Below the pieces are notes generated by a model. It was not told the origin of the DNA and searched no databases. It was given only the letters and a program-made list of their open reading frames with translations. The position numbers and the translations under genes are program-made. Shown piece after piece: positions 1 to 8,190 of a stretch of 64,000 bases of DNA (positions within the stretch are counted from its first letter, which is position 1; each line of letters opens with the position of its first letter). Source of the DNA: Candidatus Gastranaerophilales bacterium (lineage in GTDB: Bacteria > Cyanobacteriota > Vampirovibrionia > Gastranaerophilales > Gastranaerophilaceae). Location of the stretch: assembly GCA_947626225.1 (NCBI GenBank), contig CANQRH010000005.1, positions 1 to 64,000 on the forward strand, read 5' to 3'.

Positions 1-27
1 AAACTCCTGCTAACTTGTAGCAGGAGA
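1..27 (-). terminator. Rho-independent terminator, cut by window edge
   Basis: A perfect 8-bp stem (CTCCTGCT / AGCAGGAG) with a short loop is seen. Read on the minus strand it is followed by TTT at the window edge, where the U-tract would continue. An equivalent hairpin with a full U-tract lies at the same relative place downstream of the paralogous surface gene at 44628-46484, so this is probably the terminator of the gene at 482-2221. Confidence 0.6.
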
Positions 28-481
28 GGAATGATATGTTAAGCCTACCGCTTACGCGGAGCTTAAGTTGAATGAGATTTTTCCCCCTCTCCGTTGATTA
101 ATGAAAAATATCAACGGTAAAGGTTTGTGGTTTGTTTTCCCGTGCGAAGCACCGTAACGAACCTAATAACTACTAACTTAATAACTTAGTAACTTTTAAT
201 AGCCTTTATGCCTCCGGCGGGTGCTACGCGCACTGCGGTCGCTTTTTCGGAAAAGCGACATAAACCGCCGACACACTACGTTCACTAATAACTTGTAAGT
301 TCAACTTGAAACAGGCAAACTCGCTTTGCTCAAACAATGCCTGTTTTTGCAGTTTGTTTCACTAACAAGTTATTGTTCACTCCGCGACAGTCGGGTTTTT
401 TATATCCCGTTCACTTTTCATTTCTGTGCGAAGCACCGTAACGAACCTAATAACTTAATAACTATTAACTTAGTAACTTTA
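28..481. repeat. Intergenic repeat-rich 3' region of the surface protein gene
   Basis: No convincing gene is seen here. A unit beginning GTGCGAAGCACCGTAACGAA and running into AATAACT/TAACTTA-type direct repeats occurs twice (about 141-199 and 425-480). Related copies occur at about 44510-44623, downstream of the paralogue. A stem AAACAGGCA (about 310-318) / TGCCTGTTT (about 337-345) followed by T residues could act as a plus-strand terminator. The block appears to be a long, repetitive 3' untranslated region shared by the two paralogous surface genes. Confidence 0.55.
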
Positions 482-2221
482 TCAATGTACAGACTTATGT
501 TCCAACGCATCCAAGCGCTGATTAATTCGTTTTTGTTCCGTTTGCACCTGTTTTAGTGTTTCTGTGAGTTCGGAAACTTTGCGGTCTAATTCTTTTACCG
601 CATTGACTAATGTATAGATGATGTCATCTATACGGATTGTTAAGAACCCGTCAGTGCCTTTTTTGACGGCATCGGGAAGGATTTTTTGAAGTTCTTGTGC
701 TATGATACCGACTCTGGGTTCTTTGTTTTCATCTTTTTTGAAGGTGAAGTCGTAGACTTTTATTTGACGGATTTTGTCAAGTCCTGATTTATTTTCACCT
801 TTAATATATTTCAGACGTTTGTCAGATGTGACATTTGTACCGTTTGCTTTAAGTGTTTTAGACACTTCAAGTGTTCCGGGGATTTTAACATTATGATCTT
901 TATAACCTAATACAAACTCATAATCACTTTTTGCTTCCGCATGATAGCCGATTGCAACAGAATACTTACCGCTTGCTACTGCGGAATAGGGCAGACGCGT
1001 ATTCCCATCAGGCATATATACAAAAGAATCATTTGTACATATTACAATAGCATATTTCCCTGTAGCTTGTGCATAACGGCCTATTGCTACAGAATAATCA
1101 CCGGTTGCTTTAGCGCCTCCTAATGCAAGAGAGTACTGACCGCTGGCTGTTGTCTGTACACTCTTATAATAACTATCGATACCTATTGCTAAAGAATTGT
1201 ATGCTGTTGCTTTTGAATAATTACCTATCGCAATACTGTTTTCACCGGTAACTTCGTTTTCCATACCTATCGCCATAGAAAACGTCCTTCCTGATACTGA
1301 ATTCTCCTGACCAAATGCATAGCAAGTACCCGTATCATACTGTGAACTTAATGCTGTGGTATTTTCATTCCCAACAACTATAGATCTATATCCGTTTAAT
1401 TCATTATAGCTACCTAATACATGGCTTCCGCCATTTCCAACAGTATTCTGCCGGCCAAGCAGATAACTCTCGTTTCCGGTATTAATTGTATTATTAATAC
1501 CTATTATAGCTCCATATGCTTGTTTTTGAGAAGTAGTACCGCTTCCTAATACGGACATACTATTACCTATTACCTTATTATGCTGTCCAACTACGTATGC
1601 ATCTTTCACGGTATTTTGGTTTCCAAATACTCGACCACCACCGTCTAATGTATTTTCATATCCGACTACAGCAGACCGATAGCCCATTCCGGTATTTTCA
1701 AAACCAATAGATATGCCGCCGGATGTTCTTCCTACAGAATCGGCAGGTGTATCGCCAAGTATAATCCCCTTATAACTAAGGCCAAATTGACTGTTTCCAC
1801 CAAAGTCCATCATATCTAAACGGGTGCTACCATTAGAATTTTTAAATAAAATATCGGCTTTATCATCTTTCCCCTTATTGATAATCAGCATCGCATCGCC
1901 GTCATCTTCTTCGGCTGCGGTTTGACCTATCATGTTTCTTGATGCCTGAGAATAAGCATCAGTATCAGAACCTTCAACCCATTTCCACGGATTGTTATCT
2001 TCCTGCGGTGCGGCAGCTTCACCCGCTTTTAATGCCTGATCGGCTTTTATCCTCGTTGTAATCATTGGCGCCATCGCAGCCAAAACTATACTCATAATGA
2101 GCATGACTACCATCATTTCGGCAAGCGAAAAAGCACCCGATGTATATAGATTTTTGGTTAATCCTTTTTGAAAGTAAAAATTTGTACTGTGTTTTTTACC
2201 GTAAATTAAATTTTTTGTCAT
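482..2221 (-). CDS. Pilin-like N-terminus / YadA-head / S74 chaperone surface protein (copy 1)
   Basis: This is a 579-residue modular protein. Residues 31-55 are a type IV pilin-like segment (FSLAEMMVVMLIMS...) with Glu at +5, behind a 30-residue leader; the residue before the expected cleavage point is Ala, not the usual Gly. Residues about 150-450 carry repeated AIGxxN/AIGxxSxA motifs typical of YadA/haemagglutinin head beta-rolls. From residue 466 (SDKRLK) comes a Peptidase_S74 intramolecular chaperone, with the Ser and Lys five residues apart that form the self-cleavage dyad in that family, ending in a coiled coil. There is no outer-membrane beta-barrel anchor, so it is not a classical trimeric autotransporter. 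Known S74 proteins trimerise and then cleave off the chaperone, so a trimeric pilus-linked fibre is inferred. A paralogue is at 44628-46484. Confidence 0.8.
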   Translation of the reverse strand: MTKNLIYGKKHSTNFYFQKGLTKNLYTSGAFSLAEMMVVMLIMSIVLAAMAPMITTRIKADQALKAGEAAAPQEDNNPWKWVEGSDTDAYSQASRNMIGQTAAEEDDGDAMLIINKGKDDKADILFKNSNGSTRLDMMDFGGNSQFGLSYKGIILGDTPADSVGRTSGGISIGFENTGMGYRSAVVGYENTLDGGGRVFGNQNTVKDAYVVGQHNKVIGNSMSVLGSGTTSQKQAYGAIIGINNTINTGNESYLLGRQNTVGNGGSHVLGSYNELNGYRSIVVGNENTTALSSQYDTGTCYAFGQENSVSGRTFSMAIGMENEVTGENSIAIGNYSKATAYNSLAIGIDSYYKSVQTTASGQYSLALGGAKATGDYSVAIGRYAQATGKYAIVICTNDSFVYMPDGNTRLPYSAVASGKYSVAIGYHAEAKSDYEFVLGYKDHNVKIPGTLEVSKTLKANGTNVTSDKRLKYIKGENKSGLDKIRQIKVYDFTFKKDENKEPRVGIIAQELQKILPDAVKKGTDGFLTIRIDDIIYTLVNAVKELDRKVSELTETLKQVQTEQKRINQRLDALEHKSVH

Positions 2222-2373
2222 ACAAAATCAGCCCTTTCATATTATATTTTTTAAATTTTATGATGTAATAAATATATTATTATATATATTAAGGCTATTT
2301 GTCAAGTTAATTAGCCCTGTTACATCATTTAATATATAATAATCATTTTATAGTTTTTCTTATAGAGGCATAT

Positions 2374-2688
2374 ATGTTAGATGTTAAAAAATTGCTTGGA
2401 AAAAGAATCCAAGAAATTCGCAAGGAGAAGTGTATCTCTCAAGAAGCTTTGGCTGAGTTAATCGGTATTGAACCAAATAATTTAAGCCGAATCGAAAACG
2501 GAAGAAGCTATCCTTCCCCCGAAAATTTAGCAAAAATTGCCGATGCTCTCAATGTATCGGTTGATAAACTCTATTTCTTTTGTCATCACAAAAATTTTAA
2601 TGATATAAAAATTGAAATTACAAATGCCCTTAATGATGAAAAATTTGCCCGAATGCTTTATAAATTTTATACCCTTATAAAAGAATAA
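2374..2688 (+). CDS. XRE-family transcriptional regulator
   Basis: This 104-residue protein carries a Cro/C1-type helix-turn-helix at about residues 9-63, with the typical order SQEALAELIG...NNLSRIENGRSYPSPENLAKIADAL. The rest is a short C-terminal helix, so no ligand or enzymatic domain is seen. It is divergent from the surface protein gene at 482-2221, across a 152-bp AT-rich gap that holds a nested inverted repeat (TGATGTAA at 2261-2268 with TTACATCA at 2320-2327). The gene ends in a shared terminator. Regulation of the neighbouring surface gene is an inference from this arrangement; the fold is clear. Confidence 0.85.
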   Translation: MLDVKKLLGKRIQEIRKEKCISQEALAELIGIEPNNLSRIENGRSYPSPENLAKIADALNVSVDKLYFFCHHKNFNDIKIEITNALNDEKFARMLYKFYTLIKE

Positions 2689-2708
2689 AACCGGCTTTTA
2701 CCGGTTTT
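2687..2708. terminator. Bidirectional terminator
   Basis: A perfect stem AAAACCGG (2687-2694) / TTTT-ended CCGGTTTT (2701-2708) with a 6-base loop lies between the stops of the convergent genes at 2374-2688 and 2712-3041. It has A-rich and T-rich flanks, so it can serve both strands. Confidence 0.8.
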
Positions 2709-2711
2709 AAT

Positions 2712-3041
2712 TTATCTTCCGTATGAGAATGAACTTTGAATATTTTTATCACGCATTGCAACTGCTGATTCGTATTCTGTTTCTATCATCTTGAGTCTTA
2801 CATTATATTGGGCTAATTGAGCATCCAGTTTTTGTTCAAGAACTTTCAATTTCGCAACACGCTGTTGTAAAAGTTTTGTTGTCGGAGATTCGGGACTATA
2901 ATCGTTTCCGACTGCCATCAAATCACTCACTGATTGCGATAACCCCATTTTCGACTGAGTAATCAGTGTTATTTTGTACTCCAAGTCAAGCCTTGCTTGT
3001 TGAAGATACATTACTCTGATTTGTGATACAAGTAATCCCAT
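2712..3041 (-). CDS. Small coiled-coil protein, SQxR/NIxS family
   Basis: This 109-residue, almost all-helical protein has no signal peptide or membrane segment. The N-terminus (MGLLVSQIR...L...EY) and C-terminus (KNIQSSF) match those of the 416-residue protein at 4324-5574 and, more weakly, the 110-residue protein at 20090-20422, so the three look like a paralogous family. The start has a good ribosome site (AAAGGAAA). It lies 11 bases after the gene at 3053-3325 and probably shares its transcript. No function is recognised. A long helix pair bracketing a variable middle is reminiscent of filament or hook-type export substrates, but that is conjecture. Confidence 0.7.
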   Translation of the reverse strand: MGLLVSQIRVMYLQQARLDLEYKITLITQSKMGLSQSVSDLMAVGNDYSPESPTTKLLQQRVAKLKVLEQKLDAQLAQYNVRLKMIETEYESAVAMRDKNIQSSFSYGR

Positions 3042-3052
3042 TTTAATTTCCT

Positions 3053-3325
3053 TTATCTGGTTTCGTTGAGATTGTTACCCCTTAAAAATGTGTGTTGATT
3101 ATTTTCTGCAATCAACTGTTCCATTTTCTGAAACTGATGGCGGTGATAATTCAATCTGTATTGCGCCATTTTTCGTTTCTTGTTCATTGTCAAAAACTCT
3201 TTGATACCTTCCACAAAAGAATTTGACATTGATTTTAAAGGGTTTTTCCTTATCAGGAAGTTTTTTGAATATATTAAAAAGTCCATCAACCTTTTTATAT
3301 TCATCTCTAAAGTATCACGAAGCAT
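3053..3325 (-). CDS. Hypothetical basic helical protein
   Basis: This 90-residue, Lys/Arg/His-rich protein (pI clearly basic) is not recognised. A strong ribosome site (AAGGAG, about 5 bases before ATG) and tight spacing to the next gene (11 bases) support expression. It is predicted helical, with no signal peptide and no metal-binding motif. It may be the first gene of a two-gene unit with the coiled-coil protein at 2712-3041, since a terminator at about 3483-3508 separates it from the upstream genes. Confidence 0.6.
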   Translation of the reverse strand: MLRDTLEMNIKRLMDFLIYSKNFLIRKNPLKSMSNSFVEGIKEFLTMNKKRKMAQYRLNYHRHQFQKMEQLIAENNQHTFLRGNNLNETR

Positions 3326-3482
3326 TTTTCTCCTTACACTTTAGACCTACATGTATATTAAAACATCGGGTATAAAATAATTGCCTTTTAACGTAATATT
3401 TTATTAACATGTCTTAATATTTCAATCTAAAGTTTTTTTATATATATCGGATTAAATCCGATAAACTTTAATAAAATTAAAA

Positions 3483-3508
3483 AACTTGTAAACAATTGTT
3501 TACAAGTT
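3483..3508 (-). terminator. Rho-independent terminator overlapping a stop codon
   Basis: A perfect 26-base palindrome (AACTTGTAAACA / TGTTTACAAGTT) contains the stop codon of the gene at 3500-4315. On the minus strand it is followed by TTTTTTAATTTTATT. A second palindrome, ATCGGATT-A-AATCCGAT, lies about 20 bases further downstream (about 3447-3463) and may be a back-up stem or an operator for the gene at 3053-3325. Confidence 0.75.
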
Positions 3509-4315
3509 CTGAATAGCTTTGCTGTCGCTTTCTATTGACTCTTTGAGCATTTTCTTTACGACATCGCCCTGCGTATCAAGCATTTTGCATACGGTTTCAA
3601 TGTTTCTTACTTTATTGGAAAGTATTGTATCGGCGTTTGCCGTGATGTTTCCCGTAACATTTTGATAAGCCGCAAGTGCTGCCGAAGTTGTACCCTGCAT
3701 CAAATTACCCATTACTAAGGCGGGAAGCCCGAATTCTCCCAAATACGGCGCCGCAGCCTGCATTATACCGCCCCAGCCCGATATTATACCCGCAACGGGC
3801 AACACAAGATTTTTCATCGAAAATCCGTAACCGTTTGCAGCTCCCAAGCCGTACGCCGCTGCACTTGCAACGTCCGCAATTCCGCCTATACCTGATGCAA
3901 AACCCGTGGGAGTTCCCGATGTGCCCCAGCCGTTTACTATTGATGCCGCACCGCCTGTTGCAAAACCGTTTAATCCCCATGATATCGGTGCCGCACCGCC
4001 GGGAAATCCCGAATAATTGTATAAAGAATCAAGCCCGAAAGATGAACCTCCGTTAAACGGTGAACTGTAAGATGTTCCCGGAACGTTCATAGATTCTGAT
4101 GCGCCGAATACGGTTGAAAATGCCGATGGCGAAAGTAAACTTGCCAGATTGTATAAAAATCCGCCGGTGGCTTCAAACCCGGTTCCCATACCGCTTCCGG
4201 ATACGGTTAAATCCCGCAGCTTGTCATAAGTTTCCCATAATTGAGCTTTTGCATCGGAGCCTGCTGAGCTGAATTTGTTTGCTATTACCAGATAACTGTC
4301 ATTTTTATATGCCAT
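3500..4315 (-). CDS. Gly/Ala-rich hypothetical protein
   Basis: This 271-residue protein is not recognised. A short polar N-terminal helix (residues 1-40) is followed by a long Gly/Ser/Ala-rich middle (about 41-215) with many aromatic residues and some hydrophobic stretches (LVLPVAGIISGWGGI), then a helical C-terminus (about 220-271). There is no Sec signal. It sits 8 bases downstream of the 416-residue coiled-coil protein, has a GAGG ribosome site, and is certainly co-transcribed with it. The low-complexity Gly/Ala composition flanked by helices suggests a structural or exported protein rather than an enzyme; this is inference. Confidence 0.65.
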   Translation of the reverse strand: MAYKNDSYLVIANKFSSAGSDAKAQLWETYDKLRDLTVSGSGMGTGFEATGGFLYNLASLLSPSAFSTVFGASESMNVPGTSYSSPFNGGSSFGLDSLYNYSGFPGGAAPISWGLNGFATGGAASIVNGWGTSGTPTGFASGIGGIADVASAAAYGLGAANGYGFSMKNLVLPVAGIISGWGGIMQAAAPYLGEFGLPALVMGNLMQGTTSAALAAYQNVTGNITANADTILSNKVRNIETVCKMLDTQGDVVKKMLKESIESDSKAIQNL

Positions 4316-4323
4316 AAAAACCT

Positions 4324-5574
4324 CTATTCAAATGTTTTAAATGTTGATTCAATATTCTTATCAATAACCTTTTTGACTGCTTCCATTTCGGTTTGGAGTG
4401 CTTCCTGCTCGGTATCAAGCTGTCTTAATCTGAGTTCAAGCGTTCTGTCCTGTTCCTGAATTTTCTTGGTTTTTGCGTTGATATCAGCTATTCTCTTTTC
4501 ATAAACCTGCATATCATAATTATACTGGTTCATTGCATCTTCATAAGCCGCTTCATCGGTTATCGTTTCCGTGCTCAAAGCGTAAGTTGCGCTGTTGTCT
4601 TCGAATCTTATTGATTGCGGACGTCCGGATTCATCCAAATCCACAAACGCTTTTTGCTGTAATTCGATTTTGGTTTTAATGTCCTGAGCATAGTATTGTC
4701 TTAATTTATTCTGATTTTCGGTCGGTTTGGTCGGATCCGGAGCACTGTCTGCGGAAGCTCTTAAATCTTCTAAAGTCGCAAAATATGTCTGCCCTTGAAA
4801 TTCCCAAGTATAAATATTTTCCGAAGTTGCTATGCCTTCTGCGGGAAACTCTTTGCAAATCTGTTCATAAGCAGCTTTCATCGTGGAGTCGGTCGGATCG
4901 TATGCGTGAACTTCAGCGTTCCCGACATATGCCGGAACATCTTGCTTTATAGTGTAATTTACCAAATCTTTTTTGCCGTCCGAAGCATTTTTTAAACTCG
5001 TCAGGTCCGTGAAATAAATTTTCCCGTCATCTCCGGTGTATGTATAAACATTTTCAACTTCAATTTTTGCAAAATCCGGATAATCCTTTAATATTCTGCC
5101 GTAATCCTGTTTCATCTGTTCATTCGTAGGATCATATTTTGTTACGGGCTGACCGTTTACGGTGTAATTTTCATCATCAGTTTTCTCAACCTGCTCTTTC
5201 GGTACGGTTCCTTTTTCCGCACGCGTATCAAAAGCTACCTGAGGATTGGTTTTTAGGCTCATAATTCCCGTAAATACATCTGAATAATGATAATGCGTTA
5301 TTAAATAGTTGTATCCGTCCGGATCATTAATTAACTCGGACATGTTGGAAATTGTTTCCGTATTAAGCCCGTCCTGATATGAATATTGAAGTGTTGTAAA
5401 GTCCTGAGTGCTCGGTGCTGTCGGAACTTCCAGCGCAAGTAAGTCATTAAAAGTGTTTGCACTCTGATTTGCCAGTGCCGTACGCGCTTGGTTTACCTGC
5501 TGTCCTTCATATTCTACGTTGGTTTTTCTTGCCGTCAAGCCTAAATATCTGGCTTGTGATGCTGCCATACCCAT
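4324..5574 (-). CDS. Coiled-coil SQxR/NIxS family protein with a duplicated central domain
   Basis: In this 416-residue protein, residues 1-48 (MGMAASQARYLGL...EYEGQQVNQAR) and 335-416 (long heptad helix ending KNIESTF) bracket a variable insert. The insert contains a tandem repeat: residues about 145-197 and 223-273 both read YDPT...MK..Y..I.K.(Y/F)P...ENxYT...G..YF..L..L. No signal peptide is present. The helix-insert-helix plan resembles flagellin or hook-filament proteins in layout, not in recognised sequence. It has a strong ribosome site (GAGGAG) and heads the minus-strand run with the gene at 3500-4315. Relatives in this window are at 2712-3041 and 20090-20422. The function is unknown. 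Confidence 0.7.
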   Translation of the reverse strand: MGMAASQARYLGLTARKTNVEYEGQQVNQARTALANQSANTFNDLLALEVPTAPSTQDFTTLQYSYQDGLNTETISNMSELINDPDGYNYLITHYHYSDVFTGIMSLKTNPQVAFDTRAEKGTVPKEQVEKTDDENYTVNGQPVTKYDPTNEQMKQDYGRILKDYPDFAKIEVENVYTYTGDDGKIYFTDLTSLKNASDGKKDLVNYTIKQDVPAYVGNAEVHAYDPTDSTMKAAYEQICKEFPAEGIATSENIYTWEFQGQTYFATLEDLRASADSAPDPTKPTENQNKLRQYYAQDIKTKIELQQKAFVDLDESGRPQSIRFEDNSATYALSTETITDEAAYEDAMNQYNYDMQVYEKRIADINAKTKKIQEQDRTLELRLRQLDTEQEALQTEMEAVKKVIDKNIESTFKTFE

Positions 5575-5759
5575 GGAGTTATCTCCTCTTATTACTACCT
5601 GTTTCCTTTATAATTATGTTTTTTATAAAGTCAACATTACCTCTATTCATTATACGGTATTAATTTATAAATATATATGTCAAATCGAAAAAATCATTCG
5701 TTTGCAGTAGACAACAGGAAATTTTCTGACGAATCAAATTTTTATATTATTATATTTAC

Positions 5760-6608
5760 ATGCAAAAAAACTATCAAAAAATTGCGGATTTGTTTAAATA
5801 TGAATTAAATCAAGTCAGAGAACTTGTTACGGAAGATTTGGAGTTTGAAGAACCTTTAAAATCAAAGGTTTTGGAATTTTTAAATGCGCCTTCCAAACAT
5901 ATAAGACCGTTAGTATCTTTTTTATACCTAAAGATGACCGGCGGAAATATTGACGACAAACAGATTTTATATCAATCGGCAATCGAACTTGTTCATAATG
6001 TTTCACTAATCCATGACGATGTTATAGATGAAAGTGACGTAAGACGCGGAATTAAGACAATAAACAGCGTAAGCGGAAATAAACTTGCGGTTATTGCGGG
6101 CGATTATCTTTTGTCTAAAGCTCTTGATAAAGTCTTGCTGCTTGAATGCCCTCAAATTACCGCAATGCTCTCCGATACCCTAAAAGTTATGACACAAGGC
6201 GAAATTGCACAGCTGGCATGCAGATTTAAAATTCCGAATATTGATGAATATATTAAAAAATCCGCCGAAAAAACCGCAAAACTTTTTGAAACGGCTGTCT
6301 GCGGCAGTTTACTCATTGCAAAATCGAAGTTTGACGGGGATGAATTTGCATACAATTTCGGCACGGCTTTTCAAATTCGTGATGATTTAATTAACTGCAA
6401 AACGGTCAAAACCGATATTGCGGAAGGAATTTATACCGCACCGGTTATATTTTCAAACTCTGTTAATATAAATAATGACGGTATTGAAAAAACTCGTTCT
6501 TTGTTAAATAATTACATAGAAAAAGCTGTTAAAGCTATTGAAAAATTTGATGATAATGAATATAAAGCTTCACTGAAAGAGCTTTTGGAACTTATGAAAG
6601 ATGAATAA
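5760..6608 (+). CDS. Polyprenyl diphosphate synthase
   Basis: This all-trans isoprenyl diphosphate synthase condenses isopentenyl diphosphate with an allylic diphosphate. At 282 residues it is shorter than typical long-chain synthases (about 320). The first Asp-rich motif is DDVID at 86-90, followed by DVRRG. The second is DDLIN (208-212), where the last Asp of DDxxD is Asn. Lys46 and Arg49 in the KHIRP segment fit IPP binding. It is followed by lepB with an 8-base overlap, so the two form an operon. The chain length of the product cannot be read from the sequence; a quinone side chain or undecaprenyl-type carrier precursor is likely. Confidence 0.85.
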   Translation: MQKNYQKIADLFKYELNQVRELVTEDLEFEEPLKSKVLEFLNAPSKHIRPLVSFLYLKMTGGNIDDKQILYQSAIELVHNVSLIHDDVIDESDVRRGIKTINSVSGNKLAVIAGDYLLSKALDKVLLLECPQITAMLSDTLKVMTQGEIAQLACRFKIPNIDEYIKKSAEKTAKLFETAVCGSLLIAKSKFDGDEFAYNFGTAFQIRDDLINCKTVKTDIAEGIYTAPVIFSNSVNINNDGIEKTRSLLNNYIEKAVKAIEKFDDNEYKASLKELLELMKDE

Positions 6609-7248
6609 AGTAAAAGAATTTTACCAAAAATTAAAAGATAATTATATGAAATTAAATCCCATGCTTCGCGAAACCGTTGAAACCGTTGTTTTTGTCGTTG
6701 TAATGGTTATTATAATAAGATTTTTTATAGGAGAAATCCGCTGGATACCCTCAGCTTCAATGAATCCCACACTGATTGAAGGTGACCGAATTGTCGTGGA
6801 ACGCTTTTCAAGGTTTTATAAGACACCCGAACGCGGTGATATTATGGTCTTTTATCCCCCGTTTGAAAAACTTTCCAATACTCCATGGCGTGTATTTTCC
6901 CGATTGACCGGATTTTTCTGCAAAGATGTCGCATACATTAAACGCGTAATCGGAATGCCGGGTGACAAATTTGAAATTAAAACCGATTCAACCGGAAAAA
7001 GTACGGTTTATATTAACGATGAGCCGCTTGTTGAATCTTATATTAAGAGTGAATATTATGACAAACCCTGTAACAGTGATATGATTTGCGGGCCGATTGT
7101 AATTCCCGAACATAAATATTTAATGATGGGCGACAACAGAGGTAATTCATACGACGGCCGCTGGTGGGGATTTCTTCCCGAAGACAGATTTATCGGCAGA
7201 GCCGTATTTCTTTTCTGGCCTCTGAACAGAATAAGAATTTTTCACTAA
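6601..7248 (+). CDS. lepB: Signal peptidase I
   Basis: This membrane-anchored serine protease removes Sec and Tat signal peptides on the outer face of the inner membrane. It has 215 residues with a single N-terminal membrane segment (about 26-45). Box B has the catalytic Ser53 in PSASMNP. Box D has the general base Lys114 in YIKRVIGMPGD. Box E is GDNRGNSYDGR, with WWGF following. The start overlaps the polyprenyl synthase gene by 8 bases. Its stop overlaps the convergent gene at 7245-7631 by 4 bases. Confidence 0.93.
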   Translation: MNKVKEFYQKLKDNYMKLNPMLRETVETVVFVVVMVIIIRFFIGEIRWIPSASMNPTLIEGDRIVVERFSRFYKTPERGDIMVFYPPFEKLSNTPWRVFSRLTGFFCKDVAYIKRVIGMPGDKFEIKTDSTGKSTVYINDEPLVESYIKSEYYDKPCNSDMICGPIVIPEHKYLMMGDNRGNSYDGRWWGFLPEDRFIGRAVFLFWPLNRIRIFH

Positions 7249-7631
7249 GCCAATAAATGATAATATTTCATGTAATCGCTCATAATCTGTGAGCTTGTTG
7301 CATCGGCAAAAGTTTCTTTTAATTTTTGGTCACTGTCGGTTTTGGCGGAATTTTCCACTTTTTGATTTTCGTCATTTTTGGGTGCACTTTGCTGTGCTTT
7401 TTGCTGCTGTTCTATTTCATTAACATATTCTTCAACGGTAGTTTGAATTTCTTTCATTTTTGCAACATCACCCGCATAAGAGCCGGTGGATTCTATTCCG
7501 TTTTCGGCAAATTCCTTTAAAATCTGCTCCCATTCATTATAGTTTGTAACGGAAGTACCCTGCGCCTGTGCTTGTGCCTGCGCTTTTCTTAATTCGTCTT
7601 CCGATTCTATACCGTCAACTCTTATAGACAT
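7245..7631 (-). CDS. Hypothetical hydrophilic protein with Gln-rich helices
   Basis: This 128-residue protein is not recognised. It is highly charged and Gln/Lys/Glu-rich, with an AQAQAQAQ run near residue 18, predicted helices, and a disordered middle (about 75-105). No signal peptide or membrane segment is seen. The start has a good ribosome site (CGGAGAAA). The C-terminal segment (ATSSQIMSDYMKYYHLLA) is the only hydrophobic patch. It converges on lepB and stands alone as a transcription unit. Confidence 0.6.
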   Translation of the reverse strand: MSIRVDGIESEDELRKAQAQAQAQGTSVTNYNEWEQILKEFAENGIESTGSYAGDVAKMKEIQTTVEEYVNEIEQQQKAQQSAPKNDENQKVENSAKTDSDQKLKETFADATSSQIMSDYMKYYHLLA

Positions 7632-8190
7632 TGTATTTCTCCGATTTCTCTCTTAAATATATTAAGTATATTATTCCCGGAGAATTTCAAAAAATATAAA
7701 AATTGTAAAAAAAGTTAATAATTAGTTTGATGTTGAGTCAGCCAGTAGGTCGGATTTACTAATCCGCCAAAAAGGTAAAACGCGATTTGGATAATCAAGA
7801 TGTTGGGATGGTAATCCCAACCTACCGTGGAGAGCCTTGTTAATGATCATGATGTTGGGATCGTAATCCCGACATCATGCATAGAGCTTTGTTAATAATT
7901 AAGATGTTGGGTAGTAACACCAACTTACTGTTGCTGCCCGAAAAACCTTTGTTTAATTAAAAATAAAATAATTAAAAATATTAAGAAAAATTTACAAAAA
8001 ACCTGAAAGTTACATTAAATAACCTTTTTTAACAATCAAGTATTTATTGAAACTGTGCCTTTATTACAAAAACAATTAAAAATCTTTTTCATTTTTTTAG
8101 ACTAAATCATGTCAAAACTGCTTGCAATTGAGTTTTTTGCAAGTATCATTATTTTTATAGTGGAAAACACTGGTCGAAAAAGGAAATCAC
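7632..8190. other. Long intergenic region upstream of infA
   Basis: No gene is seen. It holds the promoter side of the gene at 7245-7631, a cluster of hairpin-forming repeats (7729-7927, listed separately), an AT-rich stretch, and the leader of the ribosomal operon. The leader contains a hairpin CTTGCAA (8121-8127) / TTGCAAG (8137-8143) about 50 bases before infA. This hairpin could be part of a promoter or attenuator; no clean -35/-10 pair could be fixed. Confidence 0.5.
7729..7927. repeat. Tandem 52-bp hairpin repeats (REP-like)
   Basis: Units starting GATGTTG begin at 7729, 7799, 7851 and 7903; the last three are spaced exactly 52 bases apart. Each holds an inverted repeat, such as GTTGGGAT-ggta-ATCCCAAC and GATGTTGGGAT-cgta-ATCCCGACATC. 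In the second the outer arms still pair although bases differ from the first copy, which suggests selection on the stem. The first unit is diverged (CGGATT-tact-AATCCG). Confidence 0.7.

Noticed and set aside
326-556. Plus-strand open frame over the 3' end of the surface gene
   Set aside because: It is antisense to the well-supported surface gene and made of repeat sequence; no ribosome site or recognisable protein.
482-2221. Classical trimeric autotransporter adhesin (type V secretion)
   Set aside because: There is no C-terminal YadA beta-barrel anchor; the C-terminus is an S74 chaperone and the N-terminus is pilin-like.
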